A DNA stretch of 64,000 nucleotides from Tetraselmis striata (GCA_006384855.1 VCJN01001647.1:62001-126000); one strand, 5' to 3'. Positions 35,711 through 47,826 are shown, numbered from the stretch's first letter. Made by a program: numbers and translations. The notes: generated by a model not told the origin, from the sequence alone.

Positions 35711-37700
35711 GCCCCGTAACCGGCGCGTCGCGACCGGTAGAAGAAGGACGGAAGGGAAGGCGGAAGAGCATCACGCTCCAGGGCGGCGGCCCGACGCCCG
35801 CGCGGCGCCCGAGCAGCCCGGCAAAGAACAGATCGCGCGAAGGAGGGTAGTGCAGTACCTCGGTAGCCATCTCGTGTAGCTGCTGGAGCCAAGGGCGGCC
35901 GTGCCAGGCCGGGGCGACCACGGTCGCCGCGGCCCCCGATTGCTGCAGCTTTAGCACCAGATCGTCCAGCAGCTGCCAAGGGGGATTGCACCAGTTCACT
36001 TCGGCGCGCCACGTGGCGTCCGACTGGGCCAAGGAGTCCACCGCCTCGGTACCTGGGACCGTCCACCGGGAGTTGTACCGAGGTAACAAGGCGTTCTCCA
36101 TAGCTGCGAATCGGTCGACCGTATGTGTTATCCAGATGCGATCGACGTACCGGAATATACGAGGATTGATCATCCAATCGGAAAAGTCCTTCTCCCGCGA
36201 AAGCTTGTCCGCCCATGCGTTCGCCGCAGACCGAATGTACCGTACTCGTAAACGAATATCGTGTACATCCAGCAAATACCATAGCTTGCGAAGTTCCGCC
36301 ATAAGTACCGGTGACCGAGTAGTCAAATTGGACAGGATATGCACCACCGCCTGATTGTCCTCGTAAAAAAGTACTCGGCGCCCCATCAGCCGTGGCAAAA
36401 ATGACTGTATGGCGAGACGTACCGCTTTGAGCTCCTTGTACGTTATATGACGTCGACGATCCTCCTCGTACCAATCGTGCGTGCCTCCGTAGTTTCGCAC
36501 AGTACCGCACCCCAGCCGTACTGGCTGGAGTCCGTGTGCAGATAGGCTGTCTCCACCGGGCGCAGAATCGGTGCGCCGTTGTGGCGCGTGGGAACATCGC
36601 GCCACCACTCCAAATCGCGAATGAGCTGACGCGTCAGAACGACCTTGCCGCTGGGAGAGGAGCATCGGCCCAGGACGGTGTGCGCCTCGCGGAGGTAGAA
36701 ACGTGCCGGAGGAATCGCGAGGCAGAGGAACTGGCCCTGCCCGGCGAGAGACGCAAGGAGTTTGGCCGGCGCGTGGCGGCGGCGGCGCGCAGCGATGCAC
36801 AGGAGGTCGCGGGCCAGGTTGGAGAGCCGACGCAGTTTCGCCGCTGGGGCGCGGAACTGCATAGTGACAAGGTCCAAGTCCAGGCCTAAGTGCTGCAGCT
36901 GCTGGGTGGGCTCGGGGTGCGCCTTGGTGGGGTGCTTGGCCAGGCGCAGGCGCCCCCAGACTCGCTCGACCTCGGCCCGTAGGCGTAGAGCCAGCTGGCG
37001 CGACGGTGCCAGAAACAGGAAGTCGTCGATGAACGGTAGGAGGCAAACGCCGCGCGCCTTGCGGCGACGCAAGCGTCGACGGAAGGGCCGGCCGTAGCTG
37101 CTGTAGGTCGCGAAGTCTGGTTGACGCAGGTAGCGCACCATGACCGCCATCAGAGTGCAGAAGTAGTAAGGGCTTAGCGACCAACCCATGGGGAGGGCCG
37201 CGAAGCGCCACAGGGTGCCACGTACGTTGATTGTAAAGAAGTCGCGGACGTCCTCCCGCAAGCCCAGGGCGTAGTAGCCGCCCTGCAGGTCGAAGGAAAA
37301 CGCCCAGTCGCCGCGTTTCGCCAGGTACCGCAGGCGACGCAGAGTTTCGAATCGCATGGAATAGACCGCGCAGTAAGAGTTTAGATGGCGCAGGTCTATT
37401 ACAAGGCGCCACTGGTTGCAGCCCGGCTTTGGTACTAGGAAGACTCGCGACACGTAGTGCTCGCGCACGCCAGGTTCTAGCCGACTGTTACTAGTCGCTG
37501 GCTCTCCCGCTCCCACCACTCGAGCTGCTGAGGCGTAGCGTCATGTAGAGAGACGCCCCGGTGGAAAGGCGTGGGCGCCGCGCCAGAGAAAGGTAGCGGC
37601 ACTCCCTCGCGAACCCACCGGAGCACGCGCCCGCTCGCCCCGATTCGCCGCCACTCCCGCCAATTCTGCCGCACGCGATGGCGCAGAAACGTGGAGGGGC
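35706..37700 (-). pseudogene. Reverse transcriptase-RNase H-methyltransferase polyprotein, frame-broken
   Basis: The reading begins near 37690 with NWREWRRIGASGRVLRW and continues, after a frame break at about 37488, with HYVSRVFLVPKPGCNQWRLV. The YxDD box is in LLPFIDDFLFLAP. RNase H follows: HTDSSQYGWGAV, a frame break near 36500, ITYKELKAVRLA, and FYEDNQAVVHILSN. Then comes the DIRS-specific DAM-like methyltransferase domain: NPRIFRYVDRIW, YNSRWTVPGTEAVDSL and CNPPWQLLDDLVLKLQQSG, with NPPW as the methyltransferase motif. It ends at 35706, slightly overlapping the recombinase start. The domain order is standard for DIRS elements. The function of the methyltransferase domain in these elements is not established. 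Confidence 0.92.
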
Positions 37701-37732
37701 GTGGTAACGAAGCGGAACGGCGGGCCGCACCG

Positions 37733-38672
37733 TCAAGCCTTGCCCTTGCCCTTGCCCTTGTCGGCGTCGTCGGCTGTGGGGCGGAAGTCTGGGCGTGGGC
37801 GGCGTCCGGAGGGCCGGCGCCGTCGCGCTCTGGATGGTGGCTCGTCGTCGTTGTCCTCCTCCTCGTTGGGGTCTGGTCCCACGCCGAAGCGCTGTTGTAC
37901 GGCTGCCTTTGCCGCCGCCGTGACGCTGTACTCGGCCTCGCGGCGCAAAAGCTCGTCGCTGAGCTGCGCCACTGCTTCCGAACCATAGTCCGCGAAACCG
38001 GGCTTGAGGAGGCTGCGGCGAACCACCTGTGCGACTGTCTTTGTCCGCGCATCCGCATCATTCGACGCGTTGAGGAGGATAAACGCCAGGAAGTCGCGCC
38101 GGTGTTTATTTGAGGCGTCGTAGGCCGCCACGCCCGCTTCAAGGAGGCGAAGGTCCTCCTCACCAGGGGGCTGCGCCGCGCTTGCCACTCTCTTAATCGA
38201 CGCGAGCGCCTCGCAGAGAGCCGCGTGGGCCACCGCATCGTAGAAGCCAAAGCAGTACAGAGAGCGGTGCTGATCCAACGCGCGATGAGCTGGCGGTGCG
38301 TCTCGTCAGATGAGGTCGTACAGTTGGGGAATCGGAGAGAGGCCGGGACTGGGCTGGACGGAAAAGCCGGGGCCAATTAAATGAGCCCACTCCTCCCAGA
38401 CTAAGGAAGGGGCAGCGGCACTAGGGCCACCGCGCTGGGGCTGGGGCACGGAAACCTGCTCTGCGCGAGCCGGTGCGTCGTGCTGGGAGCTCGCCGCGGC
38501 AGCGCTACTAGCGGGCGGGCGCGCGGGGCTCGGTAGGAGTAGAACCACTAGGCCGCTGAAGGTCACTTCGTAGGGCTTCCATAAGCTCCGTAAGCCCCGC
38601 GAAACCGGCCTCCAGCGCGGCGATGCGGTCTTCGGCTAGGCCACTAGGGGCGTCACCGGAGTTGTCAGGCAT
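37733..38672 (-). pseudogene. Gag of young PAT element, frame-broken
   Basis: It starts with MPDNSGDAPSGL and a short coiled-coil-like helix (IAALEAGFAGLTELMEAL). A frame break near 38525 leads to an Ala/Pro-rich linker and WEEWAHLIGPGFSVQ. An in-frame TGA follows near 38308. The same frame then continues with HRSLYCFGFYDAVAHAALCE, a helical capsid-like region typical of DIRS Gag, and ends in a basic KGKGKGKA tail. No zinc knuckle is present. Confidence 0.7.
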
Positions 38673-38774
38673 ACTGAGCCCTGACAATGCCGTGCGCAGG
38701 GCGTCGTGCTAGCGCAGGCGGATAATATCGACAAGGATCGCTTCCCCTCGCGGCACAGGTGCCGCGCGATTGCT

Positions 38775-39026
38775 GGTGCGTGAAGCGCAACAACAAAAGG
38801 GATGAGCGCTATGGTCTAGACAGTTGGCTAAGTAGTAGTTGCAGGCAGGCAGGGAAACAGGTCGGGAGCTGGTGCGGTCGCGAGTCCGATGCTCACTGTC
38901 CCATCCTGGAAGATTCTAGACAGAGCCGATGACTGGCTACTGTGCTATATTTTCCAGGTGGTAGTCGTTCGACCGCACAACTCGGTCCGTCGTCTGACTA
39001 AACTCAGTTAAGTACTTAACAACGAT
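38775..39026 (-). repeat. A1 terminal repeat of young PAT element
   Basis: 252 bp, about 97% identical to 34229-34479. It forms the 5' end of the minus-strand element and presumably holds its promoter. Confidence 0.92.
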
Positions 39027-42000
39027 AAAAATTAAATTACTGACAAATCTAACGCTAAAAGCAGTATTACCCGGAAACAACAGTATTACAAGATCAACAC
39101 TACAAGCCGGCTCAAAGAGGCCCGCATCCCGCACCAGGCTCAACCCAAGAGGTAGGGGCACCTCCACAAATCCCCGGCGCGAAGCGCCGCTTAGTCTAGA
39201 TGACGAGTTTGATAATTGCCAGTAAGCGGGCGGTATTATTAGCCGGGCGGGGAGCTACAGGTACTCCTATATTGCAAATATGAATACGGATGATGATCCA
39301 GTATGATTACATATTTAAAAAAAAAACATATTACGGATGAAGTACAAGTACCGTATTAACTGCAGTTAAGCGGACCCGTTTCGACGAGTGCGCATTTGCT
39401 AGCCTGTGACCTACCTAGTGATACAAAAAACTGGTTGCATAAAAACAAAAAATGGGCATGACAGCCTACATGACTAACGGCGCATTCAGGCTAGCGGGTG
39501 CCTAATCCGAGATATAGCGAAATATGAAATTCGCGGTGCGTTATGTAGTACTCTAGAATAGTATAACGTATTCCCGGTACATTTCGCTCATGTGCTGCGT
39601 AGCAGTGGGCGAAAACGGCCTCTTGTCGGCCGCAACTGCGGACGGGCAATGCCCGTTCGGCTCACGGAAGCGCGCGCGGGGGGGGGGGGGGGGGGGGGGG
39701 AGGGATGCTCACGCCGGCCTCATATGCCCGAGCCGAACGGGGACCACCTCCCTAGGAAACAAGATGGGTCCATAGCATATTTCATAGGGATGCTATACAA
39801 ACATTGAGCTACCGCTATAGAGGTCGGGGGCTCCAGGGACGGTAAGTGCCTCACGCCCCCATGTGGCCCGATTCAAGAAATTATCCGATCTTGGAGCTCG
39901 CGTTTTCGGAAATACATCCCGGCCTCAACCCCTCCCGCGGGAGCGGTTGGGGTAGCTCTTCACTTATCGATCGTGTATGTGGGCTAGTAGAGGCCCATAC
40001 GCAAGGCTGACGCGCGCTGGCGGTAAGTTTACGGTAAATCTCGGTCGATGCCGGCCAGATGGGGCCGACCGACCCGGATTTTCCGTGCTCTCGACCCCTC
40101 CCGCATAGGCATATCCCATGCCACCCGCAATTAACGATTTAGTCCGCCGCGCACGTGTACCGTCTCATGGCCTAGCTCCTAGGGGTTCGGTAGAGCCCAT
40201 GAGTGGCCCATGAGGTGGTCACTACGCGGTGTCCCATCTCTCCCCCTTATTTTTTTTTTGCCGAGATTAGACGGACTGAATGGGGGGCCAGTCAACCACT
40301 ACCCGTAGATAGATCGATGACGACTGGTCGGCGCGCCACCCATCTACCTACGCCTACAGAAGGCCACTGTACCCATATGCTAGCGATAGTGACCAATATG
40401 GGTCGATTCGCCTGTATGTAGGTACACCGGGAGCCGATGGGGTGACGGGTAGCTATGACAATCTTAAAAAATAGCGGAAATACGTTGAACATGCGGAGGT
40501 GAGACACATGTTGAATCGCACGATTCTTCACCCGTGCCTCACCAAATCCCACACGACTCGGCCCATATCCCACCCCTAGCCCCTAAGGGGCCATGGGTGG
40601 TGGTCTGTAGATTTTCGTTCATGTCGTGTGAGCTGCAAGTGGCCGATTCGGGGATGGGACGGAGGTGGTCCGTGTATGGGTACAGGAGGCACCGTACGCG
40701 TACGGTATACCGCTGCGACTTTAAACACCGTGCGGGTGCGCCATGTTGGCATAAAAATCACATGTGATGCGACTACATGTGCGTGAATGCGCAGCAACAT
40801 GTGTGGCGCGTGTGCTACCTCGTGACAATTGCACGGGCAACTATAGGGCATGAGCAACAACGTAAATGGCATATCTTGAAACATTTGCGTGTGCGTGTGT
40901 GCATAATGAGGATCAACGGTGGGCGGGACATAATTGCAAGCATGTCAGAAAAGTGTGCATTGTGCATGAGGCAATAGCTTTAACAGAAAATGTACGCACG
41001 TCCAACAATAAAGACGGCATGAAAGCTTTCTGCACAACATGGTTGCTGGCCTGAATAAGCCTACATCGCAAGACACCGAAAAGCCAAGAGTATTCGGACC
41101 CAAATTCGGCCTAAAACAGCAAGCAAAGCAACATCCAACCTGATATACAACCCATGTCGACACAGTTCCCGACCATACTTAAGTCGCAGACCTACGATGA
41201 CGCCACGAAACGCAGAGGCCGCGCCAAGAGGCGGAGCTGCCCCCTTGCGGGCAGCTCGTACTGGCAAAGGTGGGATGTCGTGAAGTCGGGAACGGGTTGC
41301 TTTGGCCGGCGTACATGCCCTAATAGCCTACGGCCCTACGCCAGCCCGAAATGACGCCATTGTTGTCGAGACGGGGGTAATGACAAGGCGGCCGCCGCTG
41401 CTGCACCAGCGACGGCCGCCGAGATTCCAAACCCGGAGTCGGACAAGGATATTTACGGACACCACGAGACGTCGAGCACGCCGTAGTATAGCTCCCCCCC
41501 CCCCCCCCACACGTATGGCGAGCAGCTCCGGGTTGTCATTGTCCTTGTGACGACGACGTTGCAACATAAAGCGTCGGAAACGCGACGGACCGAGCCGCAC
41601 ATACGCATCCCAGTGCAACTAAAGAAAATGTTGTTGCGGCACATTTCAGAAAATGTTGTTGAGGACAACGAGCCCGCTAAAAACACAAGAGCATAGGCGG
41701 CGCCATCCCCGGAAGGGACCAATTACGCACGTAGTTCGGGAAACCCACAACGTGTAACGACCGTCGATGCCACGACGCCCGGGTGCGAAAGCACGTGGAC
41801 CGAGTTGAAGTGCCTTGCAAGATGGCAAACATTTGTTTTGACGACGCGGACGTCTTCCTCCGTCCGCACCGATCTACCTCTTGCGGTGGGCGTAGTTGTC
41901 ATCGTTGACAACAACCGTAACGAGCTGCGGCCATGGTACCGAGCGCATCCGCCCCACCTAACCTCGGGAATTGATTACCGCGAGGGTACCCCACTGCGGG

Positions 42001-43599
42001 AGACCACGAAAGCCCGTACTGCGACTCGGTTTCTTGTGTAATATTTTAACCCCCCAACGGGGGGACCCCCAGCTCTAATTTCATAACGTGCGCATTGCAC
42101 CCCGAAAACTTCCCATCAACAAAGCCATGGCCAAACCGGAAAGCGAGTTTGCTCAGCCGCACAAGTCGGGAAAACCACATCACTACCGAGGGAATGCATG
42201 GCTATCCTTGCCGATGATGTACCGCAAGTGCGTGCGTGGCACGACGACTCACTACCGGGAACATGAACCTCGGTGCGGACTTGATGAGCCGTTGCGACCC
42301 TCGCGCGCACTAGTACGCAAAGCCGCTGCCGAAGGCAACGAACCGGAAGATGGCAGACGAGCTGGCGGTGGTGGCTGCCCTAAGTAGCTCGATCCCTGAC
42401 CAAGAACGCAGGGCATGTGGGCGATGGGGCAGCCCGAGTACTGAAACCTGGTGGTACCGGTAACTCGACTGGTTGAAACCATGCTTATTGCGTTGAAAAG
42501 CCCCCTTGAGATATCCAGTTCAGGCTGAACTAAATTCAGCTGAATTCAGCTGAACAAACTTTAGCATGAATTCAGCCCCTGAATTCAGCATGAAATATGT
42601 TCCGTTTAGGTATGCAGATCTTCAGGCTGAATTCATGCTTGAAGACCCCCCCCCCCCCCCCCCCCCCCAACACACACACACAACAACAACAATAACGGCG
42701 CGAGCACCACACATAATAGGCATTTTTTGCGGTAAAACAGATTGTTACACATTTGTGACACCCACGGGACCGCCGGTATGGGACACGGACTGAATAGGCG
42801 CGGTAGGGGATTGGGACGAGTTACCAACGCTACGGCGATTTGCAAGGGGGCGGGCGGCGGCACGGCCGCGGGGTGGTGCCGCCTCCGCGCTGCTGGCGGT
42901 CGTCTGTTGGGCGCCTCCCGATGACATCGGAACACCACTTTCACCGGCATTAACTGCATGCTCCGAGGCTGGCTCCGCAACGTCAATATTCGTTGGTATC
43001 GTGAGGGATGAGTGTACGGTTTGGTGAGGCGAACGTGGTAAATGTAAAGCATAGCTCGCGATTGAAACTGGTGTGGCTGTGTTTGATGTGCGTTGCGGTT
43101 AATAGATCATCCTAACATTGTGGCGTCCGGCAGCCGCCAGCAAGGAAGCATGGCCGGCTATATTGGCCAAAATAGCTAGTGCCAAGAATAACATATGCCA
43201 AACCATCATAGCATATTATACAAATTCAAATTGTTTTCTAGCGTTTGTATTTACAATATATTTCAAACGCTCGCGTCAATACTAACCACTCTACTGATAT
43301 AGCGGCTATTCAATACTATCCGCCACACATCTTGGCCATACAGCCTACGCCGGTAGGACACCCTAATGGGCGGCAGAGGACAATATCTCTACGGAATTGG
43401 ACTATTCAGAGGTAGTCAATCATGCAGCCGGGCCCCACACTTACAACTCATATTTCTAGAGGGACTTCATGTAAACGGTATTCATGATTCAGGATGAATT
43501 CAGCTGAAGTTGGAACTTCATGCTGAAGTAATTCTTACCCCGAACTACAGGCCCTTCAGCGCAACTCTGGTTGAGACATGTACCCGTAGTTGGGGTCGG

Positions 43600-44220
43600 C
43601 CCTCGCGAAATTCATTCGCGAACCCTTTGCGAAGTCCCACTTCGCGAACACGACTTCGCGACATTTTGTGGGAAGTCCCCATGTTTTCGCGCGAACTTCC
43701 ACTACGCAGAATCAAGGCTCACGAAATGCTTGCATACAGCTCGAACAAATTCCAGCTCGAAAAGCTCGCTAACTGTTTTCGCCAGTGCGTTCGCGATACG
43801 GCTAGCGCGAACAGCTCGCGAATTCCATATGCGAACTGCCATAATGTACATTTCGCGAGCGTAGTTCGCGAATTCGTTCGCGAATAACACGCACGCGTAG
43901 TCGTTTAGAACTACTCGTACTCGCATCAGCGACTACCTTGTATCGGTACGAGAACCCGTAGCGTATCCGCGGCGCTATCCGTCTTTTTGTGATAGCGAGA
44001 ATCAATTAGCCTACCGCAATAGTCTTCCGAGTTCGGTCCCCAGATTTTTCGCGGCCTAAGGCCGCGATAACACCGTGATGACTCGACGTGTTCGCGAAGT
44101 GTCTGCGAACTCATCGCGAATTCACTCGCGGATTTTCGACTGAAAGTTTGCAAACTACGGTCTGCTCGCGGTGCAGTTCGCGCTTCTCCGGAGTTCGCGA
44201 GTTGTTGTATTCGCGAACAT
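43600..44220. repeat. TTCGCGAA-rich cluster
   Basis: About sixteen copies of TCGCGA or one-base variants in roughly 600 bp, irregularly spaced. The motif is its own reverse complement. The overlapping open frames here (for example 43510-43887) are produced by the repeated motif and are not called as genes. Confidence 0.7.
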
Positions 44221-44446
44221 AGCTCGTGATATGTTTACTACTACCCATAGTTGGGGTTGGGTGTCCCTCGTCGTATACTTAGCAAGCGCGGCACGGCACA
44301 AATGCGGTGCTAATATGCCCGGTGCTAGTATGCCGTTGCGCCCAAGGGGTTGCATCGACCCCGCAGCGCCTCGAGGAGCTGCATCGACATCGCACTCCCG
44401 TACGGCACCTCCGTGTGCGGTTCCCAACGCAGTCATCCCAGTGGCG

Positions 44447-45303
44447 ATGCCCCCGGATGCTGCTTCGTCGTGTGCTTAAAAGCACTAGGGGGCTTGTTCG
44501 TTCCCACCTTTCTTTATTGTCGCGGCGCACCCACTATGGGGTCGCACAGCGACAGAGCTCGTGTCTTCGTGACATGCAAGTCTTTGGTTTTACAAGTCAC
44601 TCAGAAGTGATGCCCCGCGCCCAGCTCGAGGACATGTCTCGCTGCCCGGGAGGCGGTCGACGCTCGTCCAAAGGGCACCGTGCGCCGGCTCTTTGCGCCG
44701 ACAACAAGTGCCATACACGGGCAATTGTTCGACTGATTCGGGGGGAACTCTTTTCACGCCTTGCGACACAAGAGCCCCCTATATATGCCGCCGGCCTTCG
44801 GCTCGCCGGTGAAGAAGACCGCCATTTCCGGGCAAACCGATTTTGAGCCGGTGGGACCTGCGGTTTCAACGCGCTACTCCGCGCCACAATCGGGCAGCCC
44901 CTCGCAGCCCGAAGAACACATATGCTCTGCGCCAACCGGCCACCGCTGTATTCCGCCCCCAGGAACCCGCGCCGGTTGGCGCCATCAAGCCGTCCCTACG
45001 CCATGTGCCTCCCGGTTGCCTCCCCGGCCTAAGCACGCAGCTAGATAGGCGCCGCCAACGGGCCGCCGCTGCACGTCATGTTTCCATGGCCTTCGCAGCC
45101 CCGGACACGCAGTTGATTGGCGCCACGAGACTGTCAATGCACCATGTGCCCCGACCGCTTCCGCGGCATGCACTCGTCGCAGCTGCTCCCCAGTGGCGCT
45201 GTTTCCGGATGCTGCTTCGTCGTGTGCTTAAAAGCACCAGGGGGCTTCTCTGTCCACACCATTCTTTGTCGCGGCGCACCCACCATGGGGTCGCACCGCG
45301 ACA
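44447..45303. repeat. Pair of direct repeats of about 110 bp
   Basis: 44447-44555 and 45192-45303 share CCGGATGCTGCTTCGTCGTG, TGCTTAAAAGCAC, GGGGCTT and GTCGCGGCGCACCCAC. The intervening 640 bp is not repeated. It may be the edges of an unrecognised element or an old segmental duplication. Confidence 0.8.
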
Positions 45304-45779
45304 ACCACACCCGCTCTACCCTCACTTCGTTCACCTTCACGGGTCTGCCTCTTTAGCCCTATGGCCCCTCAAAAATCCTTGTAATTATGCCAAAGGCTCG
45401 TTTCCGCAATGTGCATGCCCCCCCACTACCCTTCCTTGAAATCTCAAAACTGTAGGGTTTCCTTGGGAGGAACGACCTAGGAAACCCTGGTTTTCGCAGC
45501 GCCGTCAGGATTATGTGACGACCCTGTCGGCCCGGTCCGCCGGGACCGGCCGGCGCGCCGGTCCGGCGGCGCCCTTTATCCGAGTTTAAAGGGCGGCCGC
45601 GGACCGGGAGCGCCTACAGTCGTTGGAAGACACCCGACTATATTTGCGGCTGATTCCCCACCCACCCACCGCCGCCTGGGCGGGCCCGACGACCGTCCTC
45701 GGCCCTCGGAATCGCGGGCCCTTCCTCCGCCTCCACCGCCGGCTGGGGATGGGGGCGGGGATCGTGCACGGGTGGCGCC

Positions 45780-46751
45780 TTGCTTGGTTGCCTTGGCCCC
45801 GCCCGTGCTGCCACTGCCGCGGAGGAGCAGTGTGAGCTGGACACCGGCGTCTTACGTCGTTGCTGGTCCGGTCAAGTCCCTGTTCGCTGTTCTTTGAGCA
45901 CCCTCTCCCTTCCTGTCATGTCGGCGCCTCCACATTACATTCGGCCTAGTGCCGCTATTGGAGTGGCCCGGGATGTTGTGCTGGGAAGGGAGTTCTACGT
46001 TCGGCGGAAGGGGACGCGACCGAGCTGGCGGCGGATCTGTCGCTGGGCGGAACAACGTGCGATGGACACCGGCGTCTTACGTCGTTGCTGGTCCGGTCAA
46101 GTCCCTGTTCGCTGTTCTTTGAGCACCCTCTCCCTTCCTGTCCTGTCAGCGCCTCCACATTACATTCGGCCTAGTGCCGCTATTGGAGTGGCCCGGGATG
46201 TTGTGCTGGGAAGGGAGTTCTACGTTCGGCGGAAGGGGACGCGACCGAGCTGGCGGCGGATCTGGCGCTGGGCGGAACAAAGCGCGCTGGACACCGGCGT
46301 CTTACGTCGTTGCTGGCCCGGTCGGCTCTGCATTCCCTACTCGTTGAGCACTTTCTCCCTTCCTGTCATGTCGGCGCCTCCACATTACATTCGGCCTAGT
46401 GCCGCTATTGGAGTGGCCCGGGATGTTGTGCTGGGGAAGGCGTTCTACGTTGGGCGGAAAAGGACGCGACCGAGCTGGCGGCGGATCTGGCGTTGGGTGG
46501 CCTGCGTCTGTTGCACGCCCGTGGCGCCCCGTTCTGGGTTGGACCCCACTTCCGCTCCTTGCTGCGAGACCTCAACTTCGAAGCTCCTTTCCTGTCGGCG
46601 CCTTCACATTACATTCGGCCTAGTGCCGCTATTGGAGTGGCCCGGGATTGTGTGCTGGGGAGAGCGTCCCTACTGCGTGGAGCGGCGGCTGGCTGGTGGC
46701 GATGCCTGGTCGGAGGCTACCATGGTGGTTCCTGACTCTGTTGGCCCGTAG
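45780..46751 (+). CDS. Candidate ORF built from 75-residue repeats
   Basis: The DNA repeats with a 225-bp period: units start at about 45841, 46066 and 46291, and a partial unit runs to about 46670. 225 is divisible by three, so one plus-strand frame stays open for 323 residues. Each repeat has LDTGVLRRCW, SAPPHYIRPSAAIGVARDVV, FYVRRKGTRPSWRRI and RWAEQ. The other frames are closed in each unit. No known domain is recognised, the composition is Arg-rich, and no start context or splice sites support it. It could equally be a satellite whose open frame is a chance result of the period. Confidence 0.35.
   Translation: MLGCLGPARAATAAEEQCELDTGVLRRCWSGQVPVRCSLSTLSLPVMSAPPHYIRPSAAIGVARDVVLGREFYVRRKGTRPSWRRICRWAEQRAMDTGVLRRCWSGQVPVRCSLSTLSLPVLSAPPHYIRPSAAIGVARDVVLGREFYVRRKGTRPSWRRIWRWAEQSALDTGVLRRCWPGRLCIPYSLSTFSLPVMSAPPHYIRPSAAIGVARDVVLGKAFYVGRKRTRPSWRRIWRWVACVCCTPVAPRSGLDPTSAPCCETSTSKLLSCRRLHITFGLVPLLEWPGIVCWGERPYCVERRLAGGDAWSEATMVVPDSVGP
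45841..46670. repeat. 225-bp tandem repeat, about 3.6 copies
   Basis: The first two copies are nearly identical; the third and the partial fourth diverge. Each contains CACATTACATTCGGCCTAGT and GCCGCTATTGGAGTGGCCCG. Confidence 0.95.
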
Positions 46752-47826
46752 CTGTATTTCCTTCTGGATTTCCTTCTGGATTTCTGTGTGGATTTCTTGA
46801 ATGTTGCGTCTAGCTCATGTAATCATATTGTGTGTTGTTTGATCTTTCGGTCCCAGACTCCCAGCCGACCCCGTATGAGATACATATTTTGATGCAAAAT
46901 CCACGCTGTCTAGCTGCGAAAACCGCGAACAATAAACTCTTGGTTAGTATTGCGGGCGCGCTGCCGCCGCCGCCGCCGCGACCATTATATGATAAATGAT
47001 GTGTCGATCTCGTATCGACCAAGCGACTGTGTATGGTACAGTCAGAGGTACTGCTTGTAGAAAGCGGTGGATTACTTATCCGGCTGATCTGCTGCTGTGG
47101 ATGATGCGACCGGGTACTGGCGGTACCAGTACGGGTACTGACATTTTATCGTAATTCAGCAGCAATACACTACGAGTTGTTACTACAGTACTTTGGCGAG
47201 TACGGCTTCGGTGTATGTAGTTCGGTATGGGCCATACCCGGACTGGTTCGGGGTACATACTGCAATAGGGTTTGCGTCCGGGCCGCCAGCTGTACGCGTA
47301 CGCTTCGTGGTACAATAATATCGGGTGGATCGGGACGGTACGTTTGTAGCAGTATAGCGCACGTGTTCGAGGACAGACGACACCTGGACGGCTAGACGCT
47401 ATCTCCTGGATGACATCTAATCCATATTCCTTAACAAAATCCATCATCGTGCCCGACATACATAGGCAGTTCTGTTACTTGTGCGCTTTTGTGCAAGCCC
47501 TTATGTAATAACTAGACATACATAGGCAGTCGCTAGAGGTCCCGTGTTCCGAGTGATCAGTTCGTAATCTACTCGCTAGGCACTGGGCCCTGTCGTCTCC
47601 TCGGCCACCAACAAATAAATATCCAAACCCCGCTACCCGTACTCGCATATCGACTGTCCGTGTATATTCTCTGGACGCTGTCCAGGTAACTATACCCGCC
47701 ACATTGCTACAGCAGAGTACAAACGATCCATTTGCCACCGCGTGAGGTTACAGCCAGTTGGTGCTTTCATTTCGCTCCGCAAGCTACATCTCTCCCATTC
47801 TCAGGCAAATAGGCAGTTGGCTCAGT
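46752..47826. other. Upstream flank of paralog C
   Basis: No gene seen. It contains a short GCC-triplet run near 46970, and GGTACCAGTAC-type motifs near 47115-47140. ACTAGACATACATAGGCAGT-like sequence recurs at about 47458 and 47517. It should include the promoter of the propeller gene that follows. Confidence 0.5.

Larger units (their letters stand above)
34141..39026 (-). mobile_element. PAT-like DIRS retrotransposon (young copy)
   Basis: Split direct repeats: A1 38775-39026 is about 97% identical to A2 34229-34479 (about seven differences). B1 and B2 share an exact 28-bp sequence, TTAGACAGAGTGCGAGTCAC plus GTTGCCAG, at 34479-34506 and 34141-34168. B1 abuts A2. In minus orientation the order is A1, Gag, reverse transcriptase-RNase H-methyltransferase, tyrosine recombinase, B1, A2, B2. 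No target duplication is evident, as expected for tyrosine-recombinase integration. The near-identity of the A repeats points to recent insertion, yet all three coding regions contain frame breaks, so this copy is probably inactive, or the assembly carries indel errors. Confidence 0.92.
39027..45779. other. Unassigned accessory region
   Basis: No convincing gene. Contents seen: G23 run (39678-39700), C15 run (41494-41508), C23 run (42646-42668) next to a short CA tract; clustered AATTCAGCTGAA palindromes (42520-42640 and 43490-43540); a TTCGCGAA-dense zone (43600-44220); and a direct repeat (44447-44555 and 45192-45303). A GC-rich stem-loop with arms GCCCTTTA and TAAAGGGC lies at 45571-45594. 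Open frames are short or explained by these repeats. Ancient transposon debris is likely, but no domain supports it. Confidence 0.5.

Noticed and set aside
37477-38376. 299-residue minus ORF across the Gag of the young PAT element
   Set aside because: Its upstream part is an alternative frame of Gag. Only the C-terminal part (NWREWRRIG onward) is real, as the start of the reverse transcriptase.
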